Assembly (NCBI GenBank): GCA_003105305.1
Contig: PQAQ01000233.1
Location: forward strand, 1-25,374
Direction: 5' to 3'
DNA: 25,374 nt
From: Candidatus Methylomirabilota bacterium
GTDB lineage: Bacteria; Methylomirabilota; Methylomirabilia; Methylomirabilales; Methylomirabilaceae
Shown here: positions 20,342 to 25,374 of the stretch, in pieces
Position numbering within the stretch: the first letter of the stretch is position 1
Layout of the letters: every line of letters begins with the position of its first letter
Position numbers and translations under genes: made by a program
Notes under the pieces: model-generated
Told to the model about the DNA's origin: nothing
The model's database searches: none
What the model saw: only the letters and a program-made list of their open reading frames with translations

Positions 20342-21985
20342 TTAATAGATGTCCTTCATCGTATTGTAGACGTTGAACTTGCCGGTCGGCGTGATGATGC
20401 GAGGATCGTCGATCCTGGCCTTCTCTTTGAGCGTCTTGTCATCATATACGACGATCTCGCTCAGGCCGTCTTTCTTTCCCCACACGCTTATCCAAACCTC
20501 ATCCCCGGCCTTGTTAAACTCGAAATGCACGGCGCGCCCTTTATCCGACACCTTCCAGCACTTTGGAGCCGCCTCCGGATTGGCCTTCTGGAACACGCAG
20601 ACGCTCCTCTGGATCTGCGGGTCGCCGTTCAGGGCGTGATCCACCCAAACATGCGCGCTCTTTGGATGCGTTTTGATAAACAGGCCGCCGCCGCCAAGGG
20701 TCTTCCATTCTCTCACCTTTTTCCAGGCGTACTCCTTATGCTTGGCCGGATCGGTGCCGTACACGGCGACCAGACCTTCACCAAGATGCGGTGTGCCATT
20801 GACCGGGCCGAACTTCGGGTCGATCCAATTGGCGCCGCGTCCGGGGTGGGGCTTGATTCCGGTTTCGAAGATCGCCTCCAATTTGCCCTTTTCGACGTCG
20901 ATTACGACCACTTTGTTTGCCATATTGGCGGCCACCATGAAGTAGCGTTTGCTGGCATCCCAGCCGCCATCGTGCAGAAACTTCTCGCCTTGGATCTGGG
21001 TCATTTTAAGGTTCTTAAGATCCGAGTAATCGATCAGCCAGATCAGCCCGGTCTCCTTGATATTCACAACCCACTCCGGCTTAAAATGCGACGCGACGAT
21101 CGAGGCCACCCGCGGCTCGGGATGATACTCCATCGTATCGTAGGTCATGCTCCGGCTGCTGATGACCTTCATCGGTTCCAGCGTGTGGCCGTCCAATATA
21201 ATGATCTGCGGCGGCCAATAACACCCGATAACGGCCAGCTTGTCGGTAAAGTCGCCGAGCTTCCCCTTATACTTGCTGGTATCAATGGAGCGCGCATCGC
21301 TACACGGCTTTACCTCTGCTACCTTATCCGGGACCTTCATCCACAGGTCGATCATCGTCGCCCGACCATCTCGACCGATTGTGTACAGGTAGCGCCCCGA
21401 GAAGGAGCTGCGCGAGATGTGGACCGCGAAGCCGGTTTTGACGGTGTTGACGATCTCCTTGGTATCGCCGTCAATGATCGCCACCTGACCCGCATCACGC
21501 AGGGTCACAGCAAAAAAGTTCTGCCAGTCGCGGTTATGCTCCGGCTTAGTGGGCCGCTTGTCCGGCGGAATAATCAGATTCCAACTCTTTTTCATCTCAG
21601 CCATGCCCAGCTCGGGCGGCACCGGTGGATCGTGCTGAATATAGCGGGCCATCAGGTCTGCCTCGGCGTCAGAGAGAATGCCCTGCCGACCCCAGTCCGG
21701 CATGCCGCCGCCCGTTCCGTTCATGATAAACGCCTTCAGAACCGGCGTTGTCAACGCGCGTGTCTTTTCGGGCAGCAGATTTGGCCCCGTCGCGCCCTTT
21801 CTCAGGACTCCGTGACACCCTGCGCATCGGTCAAAATAGATCTGCTTGGCCTTCTCCATCTCACCCGGCGCCAGCGGGGGTGCCGGGGGCAGCTCTTTCA
21901 TCGCAGGCGCCTGCGCGTGCGCTGAAACGGTCCATGCCATTCCAAGCGCAAGACCCAACAACGCCAACTTTGCTTTTGTCACCAT
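20342..21985 (-). CDS. nirS: Cytochrome cd1 nitrite reductase
   Basis: Reduces nitrite to nitric oxide in the periplasm. The 547-residue precursor has a signal peptide ending near VSAHA. The small cytochrome c domain has one heme site, CAGCH (54-58), and methionine-rich GTGGGMPDWG. The rest is an eight-bladed heme d1 propeller: FAVHISRSSFSGRYLYTIGR with the likely proximal His, DLWMKVPDKVAEVKPC with SDARSID, YHPEPRVASIVASHFKPEW, FLHDGGWDASKRYFMVAANM, and KTHPKSAHVWVDHAL. The ATG at 21985 is chosen because AAAGGAGAG (21989-21997) sits five bases upstream. An ATG at 22000 overlaps that ribosome site. It is the first gene of the nir/nap run and is followed by a strong hairpin. The related NirN and NirF lack the full cytochrome and propeller combination seen here. 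Confidence 0.95.
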   Translation of the reverse strand: MVTKAKLALLGLALGMAWTVSAHAQAPAMKELPPAPPLAPGEMEKAKQIYFDRCAGCHGVLRKGATGPNLLPEKTRALTTPVLKAFIMNGTGGGMPDWGRQGILSDAEADLMARYIQHDPPVPPELGMAEMKKSWNLIIPPDKRPTKPEHNRDWQNFFAVTLRDAGQVAIIDGDTKEIVNTVKTGFAVHISRSSFSGRYLYTIGRDGRATMIDLWMKVPDKVAEVKPCSDARSIDTSKYKGKLGDFTDKLAVIGCYWPPQIIILDGHTLEPMKVISSRSMTYDTMEYHPEPRVASIVASHFKPEWVVNIKETGLIWLIDYSDLKNLKMTQIQGEKFLHDGGWDASKRYFMVAANMANKVVVIDVEKGKLEAIFETGIKPHPGRGANWIDPKFGPVNGTPHLGEGLVAVYGTDPAKHKEYAWKKVREWKTLGGGGLFIKTHPKSAHVWVDHALNGDPQIQRSVCVFQKANPEAAPKCWKVSDKGRAVHFEFNKAGDEVWISVWGKKDGLSEIVVYDDKTLKEKARIDDPRIITPTGKFNVYNTMKDIY

Positions 21986-21988
21986 GCA

Positions 21989-21997
21989 CTCTCCTTT
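21989..21997 (-). promoter_or_regulatory. nirS: Ribosome binding site deciding the nirS start
   Basis: AAAGGAGAG on the minus strand, with AGGAG five bases before the ATG at 21985. It rules against the in-frame ATG at 22000, which lies just upstream of it. Confidence 0.75.
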
Positions 21998-22000
21998 CAT

Positions 22001-22332
22001 TGAACAGTGTCTACAGTGCCCTTGTGGTTAGCGCTCTACGGAATGTTACTGCTGACATTATTCCTGGCAAATACTGACTGGATTGCTCAATTGTGTCTTT
22101 TTGTGATGTATGAGGATAAGTGGAACACTCGCAGGTCGCATTAGGCGTCACTATTGCACCATCAGTATCTTTCTGTCAAGAGTTTTCTTCGGTTAGATTA
22201 GACAGCATATTTCAGTTGAAAGCGCCCGGACAGCAATGATAGGGTAGATTGAGAACAGTACGCCGCCATTCGGCATGGAGTACGTAGGAGAAGAGTGGGG
22301 AAGCGGAAACGGGCAAGCTATGGAGACACAGG
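22001..22332. other. Divergent intergenic region between nirS and mtnA
   Basis: About 345 bases lie between the nirS and mtnA starts, and their AT content is higher than in the neighbouring genes. The region holds the nirS ribosome site, a candidate nirS promoter (22150-22179) and GGAG (22322-22325) before the mtnA ATG. I looked for an FNR- or DNR-type box (TTGAT-N4-ATCAA or TTGAC-N4-GTCAA) and found no convincing copy. No gene, repeat or structured RNA is apparent. Confidence 0.6.
22150..22179 (-). promoter_or_regulatory. nirS: Candidate nirS promoter
   Basis: On the minus strand a perfect -35 hexamer TTGACA (22174-22179) is followed after 18 bases by AATAGT (22150-22155), a 4-of-6 match to the -10 consensus. 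The predicted transcript would carry a leader of about 155 bases before the nirS ATG. The -10 match is moderate, so this is a candidate only. Confidence 0.4.
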
Positions 22333-23391
22333 ATGTTTGAGACCATCGAGTGGACGGCAGCCGGTACGGTCCGGCTGCTGGATCAAACCCGATTACCGGC
22401 CGAAGAGGTATATGTCGAGTGTCGCGATATAGCAGCCGTGGCGCATGCAATCCGCTCGATGCAGATCCGCGGCGCCCCGGCGATCGGTGTCGCCGGCGCC
22501 ATGGGTGTGGCCTTGGCAGCGCAGTCGATCCGGGCAGCTTCCTTTGAGGAATTCTATGCGGAGTTATCGCGCCATGGCGAGGCGCTGCGCCGGACCCGCC
22601 CGACGGCCGTAAATCTTGGATGGGCAATCGACCGGATGCAGCGGTACGCCGAACAGCACAACGCCCTCCCAAGCCATGAACTCGTCGACGCCCTCATCCA
22701 GGAGGCGCAACGGATCCGGGAGGAGGACATCCGGGATAATCGGGCGATCGGCGCATACGGCCGTGAGCTCATCCCCGATGGGGCCTCCGTCCTCACTCAT
22801 TGTAACGCCGGGGCCCTGGCTACCGCCGGGTATGGGACTGCCCTGGGGGTGATTCGCGCAGCGCATGCAGCGGGAACCAGGCTATCGGTGCTGGCCGGCG
22901 AGACGCGACCGTTTCTGCAGGGTGCCAGACTGACCGCCTGGGAGTTGCAGCAGGACAATATTCCGGTGACACTCATCACCGACAACATGGCCGGCCACCT
23001 GATGCAGCGGGGCAAAATCGATCTCGTCATCGTCGGAGCGGACCGGATTGCCCGCAACGGCGATGTGGCGAACAAGATCGGCACCTATACCCTGGCGGTC
23101 CTGGCGCAGGCCCACGCACTGCCGTTTTACGTTGCAGCCCCCCTATCGACGCTGGATCTGTCGCTTCACGACGGCGAGGCGATCCCAATCGAGGAACGCG
23201 ATCCCGAGGAGGTAACCGCGTGGGCAGGCGTCAGGACCGCGCCGGTGGGAGTCAGAGCAAGAAATCCCGTCTTTGATATGACACCACATCGCTACATCAC
23301 TGCCCTGATTACAAATCGCGGGGTGGTCCGGCCCCCCTTCGATTCGGGCTTGACTGCACTGACCGATCCTGATTTTTTGAACAAGGTATAG
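22333..23391 (+). CDS. mtnA: S-methyl-5-thioribose-1-phosphate isomerase
   Basis: Isomerises methylthioribose-1-phosphate to methylthioribulose-1-phosphate in the methionine salvage pathway. 352 residues, as in the family. Signatures are [20 protein letters not shown] (42-61), [29 protein letters not shown] with the catalytic Cys157, [25 protein letters not shown], and [19 protein letters not shown] with the catalytic Asp237. The ATG at 22333 follows GGAG at 22322-22325. The related eIF2B-like proteins lack this active-site pair. The stop codon falls inside a short AGGGT-type repeat. No other methionine salvage gene is in the window. Confidence 0.95.
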   Translation: MFETIEWTAAGTVRLLDQTRLPAEEVYVECRDIAAVAHAIRSMQIRGAPAIGVAGAMGVALAAQSIRAASFEEFYAELSRHGEALRRTRPTAVNLGWAIDRMQRYAEQHNALPSHELVDALIQEAQRIREEDIRDNRAIGAYGRELIPDGASVLTHCNAGALATAGYGTALGVIRAAHAAGTRLSVLAGETRPFLQGARLTAWELQQDNIPVTLITDNMAGHLMQRGKIDLVIVGADRIARNGDVANKIGTYTLAVLAQAHALPFYVAAPLSTLDLSLHDGEAIPIEERDPEEVTAWAGVRTAPVGVRARNPVFDMTPHRYITALITNRGVVRPPFDSGLTALTDPDFLNKV

Positions 23392-23420
23392 GGTATGGCG
23401 TGAAGGTCCGTTCCCTAACC
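23386..23420. repeat. Short relative of the queA palindromic element
   Basis: GTATAGGGT at 23386-23394 followed by GGCGTGAAGG matches the left arm of the queA element at about 18 of 21 aligned positions. TTCCCTAACC (23411-23420) resembles the start of its right half. Only four bases separate the two parts here, against about 25 in queA. The mtnA stop codon TAG is part of the repeat. Confidence 0.5.
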
Positions 23421-23430
23421 TCTCTTTTCA

Positions 23431-25374
23431 ATGTCACACGTTATGATGATGATCAGGATAGCGTTCGCGTGTCTCGTGATACTGCTTGCGCCGCTACGCG
23501 CCACCGCCTCCTCGGAGATGTCGGCCGCGCCGTTATGGCAGGAGGCGCTCGATCTCGTCGAGACCGGTAATAATAAGGATGCGGCGCCCCTCCTGGACGA
23601 TCTTCGCCGTCGCGAGGGGTTCTCCAAGGCGCGTGAAGCCCACTTCCTCCTGGGCGTAGCGCTGTACAGACAACAACGGTGGCAGGAGGCTGCCGACACG
23701 CTGGAGGCGGCCGCAACGCAGGTGCCGCTGCTGGGCGACTATGCCCTGTCCTATGCCGCGTCTGCGTATAGGACCCTTGGTTCGAACGCCCAGGCGCTGA
23801 CGCTGCTGTCTCGCCTGCTTCACGACTACCCCGACAGTCTGCTCGCCGAGCGAGCCCGACAAGAGCGCGCACAGCTCTATCTCGACACGCATCGCCTTGC
23901 GGAGGCTGAAGAGACCTTTCGGGATTACCTGTCCCGCGCCTCCGCCGATGCAAAACGGCGAGAGGCGATGCTCGCATTGGCTGATATCGCTGTCCAGGCA
24001 AATAAGCCACGGGAGGCTGAACCGTTGCTGCGCGAACTGTGGCTGAAGTGGCCGGCCAGCCGGGAGGCCAAACGAGCCGGCGAACTCCTCGCCTCAATGG
24101 CGGAGGCGCGACCCTTTAACGCAGACGAGCAGTTCGATCGCGCGCTCAACCTGTACCGCAACGGCCAGTATGCCCAGGCAATTGCCGCATTTGCCCCTTT
24201 TCTCAACGATGACTCGCGCTTTGCCTCCCGCGCAAGGCTGTGGAGCGGCATCAGCTACTTTCAACGCCGGGACTACCGCCAGGCCGTCAGCCTCCTGACG
24301 CCCCTGAGTCGGGATCGCTCACTTCATGCAGCGGAAGCGCTCTACTGGATCGGACGAAGCTATGTGAGACTTGACGACCGCCAACAGGCGATCGCGACGT
24401 GGACCCGCCTCGTTGACGCCTTTCCGAACAGCCCCTTTACCGCCGAGTCGCTCTATCTGATGGCGCTCGAGCACCGTGACGACGCTCAACCGAAACGGGC
24501 AGTTCAGACTCTCAGTCGGCTCCTCAGAGGCTACGCGTCGAGCCGGTTCGCCGACCCCGCCCTCTGGACCCGGGCATGGATTCACTACCGACGGTCGGCC
24601 TTCAAACCGGCGCTTGCCGATCTGCGACGACTGTACGCAAGGGGCGCCGCTGCCCCTCAGTTTCAAACACAAGCGCTCTATTGGCAGGGGCGAATCCTTG
24701 AAAATCTGAAAAAGAGAGGAAAGGCGGCCGAAACGTATCGAAGGTTACTCGGCACGCACAGTGACGAGGACTATTACGCTGAGCAGTCGCGCCGTCGCCT
24801 CAGGACACTTGGTCGAAAGGTAGCGCAGACGCTTCTCGCCGCGACGAAGCGACAGGCAGAAACACCTCCCCCTTGCTCTTCATCCCCCGCGCCCTGTTCT
24901 TCCGAGACCGCAAAGGCCAGACTGCTCAAGGAGCTGAAGCTGCGCACGGAGGCATCAGAGGAGTTCCGGACCCTTGCCGCGCGATACGGGGACGACCGCG
25001 GGGTCCTCTATGAAGCGTGCGATGCGCTGCTCGACCTGGGGCAATTCGAAAAAAGTGTCTGGATCGCCAAGCGTATCCTTCGCCCCCTGTACGTCAGCAG
25101 CCGACCCGCCGAACCCATACAGCGGTATTGGGAGTTCCTCTACCCGCTCGGATATTGGGGGCTGGTTCAAGAGCAGAGCGCGCGCTATACGCTCGATCCG
25201 TACCTAGTGGTGGCGCTCATTCGAGAAGAGAGCGCGTTTGGTGAACGGATTGTGTCGTCATCCGGGGCCGTTGGGTTGATGCAACTGCTCCCCACAACCG
25301 CCAACAGCCTGGTCAATGGCGCGGGACAATCGCCGGAGCCGGTCAAGCTCGACGTGCCGCCTACCAACATCGCG
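23431..25374 (+). CDS. Soluble lytic murein transglycosylase with TPR-like repeats, 3'-truncated
   Basis: The frame is open from the ATG at 23431 to the last base (648 codons), so the C-terminus is missing. A signal peptide (MMIRIAFACLVILLAPLRATA) directs it to the periplasm. Residues about 35-570 are TPR-like helical repeats, for example AREAHFLLGVALYRQQRWQE and ALYWIGRSYVRLDDRQQAI. The lytic transglycosylase domain starts near residue 575 with YTLDPYLVVALIREESAF, whose Glu600 is the likely catalytic acid, and SSGAVGLMQLLPTTAN. It would cleave the peptidoglycan glycan strand to an anhydro-muramyl end. A linker at about 478-492 is rich in Pro, Ser and two Cys (482, 489). The ATG at 23443 is an alternative start. 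No clear ribosome site is seen. Confidence 0.88.
   Translation, partial: MSHVMMMIRIAFACLVILLAPLRATASSEMSAAPLWQEALDLVETGNNKDAAPLLDDLRRREGFSKAREAHFLLGVALYRQQRWQEAADTLEAAATQVPLLGDYALSYAASAYRTLGSNAQALTLLSRLLHDYPDSLLAERARQERAQLYLDTHRLAEAEETFRDYLSRASADAKRREAMLALADIAVQANKPREAEPLLRELWLKWPASREAKRAGELLASMAEARPFNADEQFDRALNLYRNGQYAQAIAAFAPFLNDDSRFASRARLWSGISYFQRRDYRQAVSLLTPLSRDRSLHAAEALYWIGRSYVRLDDRQQAIATWTRLVDAFPNSPFTAESLYLMALEHRDDAQPKRAVQTLSRLLRGYASSRFADPALWTRAWIHYRRSAFKPALADLRRLYARGAAAPQFQTQALYWQGRILENLKKRGKAAETYRRLLGTHSDEDYYAEQSRRRLRTLGRKVAQTLLAATKRQAETPPPCSSSPAPCSSETAKARLLKELKLRTEASEEFRTLAARYGDDRGVLYEACDALLDLGQFEKSVWIAKRILRPLYVSSRPAEPIQRYWEFLYPLGYWGLVQEQSARYTLDPYLVVALIREESAFGERIVSSSGAVGLMQLLPTTANSLVNGAGQSPEPVKLDVPPTNIA

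Noticed and set aside
20525..21925. 466-codon open frame on the plus strand opposite nirS
   Set aside because: It is antisense to nirS, whose heme and propeller motifs are unmistakable, and shows no family features.
22081..22120. TTGTGATGTATGAGG as a CRP/FNR-type site upstream of nirS
   Set aside because: Only one half-site resembles the consensus and the second half is missing.
23453..24097. 214-codon minus-strand frame near the window end
   Set aside because: The plus-strand frame here encodes a signal peptide, TPR-like repeats and a transglycosylase domain and runs open to the window edge, so the minus frame is a shadow.

Overview
The window is a GC-rich bacterial chromosome segment with tightly packed genes and no RNA genes, CRISPR arrays, insertion sequences or phage genes that I can see. 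It pairs a cytochrome cd1 nitrite reductase (nirS), heme d1 maturation genes and periplasmic nitrate reductase (napAB) with a housekeeping yebC-ruvCAB-queA-tgt-yajC block and a phosphoketolase-acetate kinase pair. This mix suggests a denitrifying, probably chemotrophic bacterium. My best guess is the NC10 phylum (Candidatus Methylomirabilis-like). That is inference: no methane-oxidation gene lies in the window.

Layout. (1) 1-1204, + strand: end of a metal-type ABC transporter, ATPase then ABC-3 permease. (2) 1253-7672, + strand: an operon-like run of a large ACP / acyl-AMP ligase / PlsC acyltransferase fusion, acetate kinase (GTGA overlap) and phosphoketolase. (3) 7841-13778, + strand: yebC, ruvC, ruvA, ruvB, a DUF2905 membrane protein, queA, tgt, yajC, many overlapping by a few bases. 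secD, which often follows yajC, is absent. (4) 13887-21985, - strand, read right to left: nirS, nirJ, nirF, napA, napB, nirDL, a denitrification cluster in which the nitrate reductase pair sits among heme d1 genes. (5) 22333-25374, + strand: mtnA (methionine salvage) and a lytic transglycosylase cut by the window end.

How they work together. NapAB would reduce nitrate to nitrite in the periplasm and NirS would reduce nitrite to NO. NirJ, NirF and NirDL build the heme d1 that NirS needs. A 17-bp perfect hairpin just after nirS could let it be expressed more strongly than the maturation genes downstream. Phosphoketolase splits xylulose-5-P or fructose-6-P to acetyl-P, and AckA turns acetyl-P into acetate plus ATP.

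The least expected structure is a palindromic, AGGGT-rich element inserted in frame inside queA, with a shorter relative spanning the mtnA stop codon. Together they suggest a dispersed repeat family able to insert into coding sequence, comparable in behaviour to Rickettsia palindromic elements.
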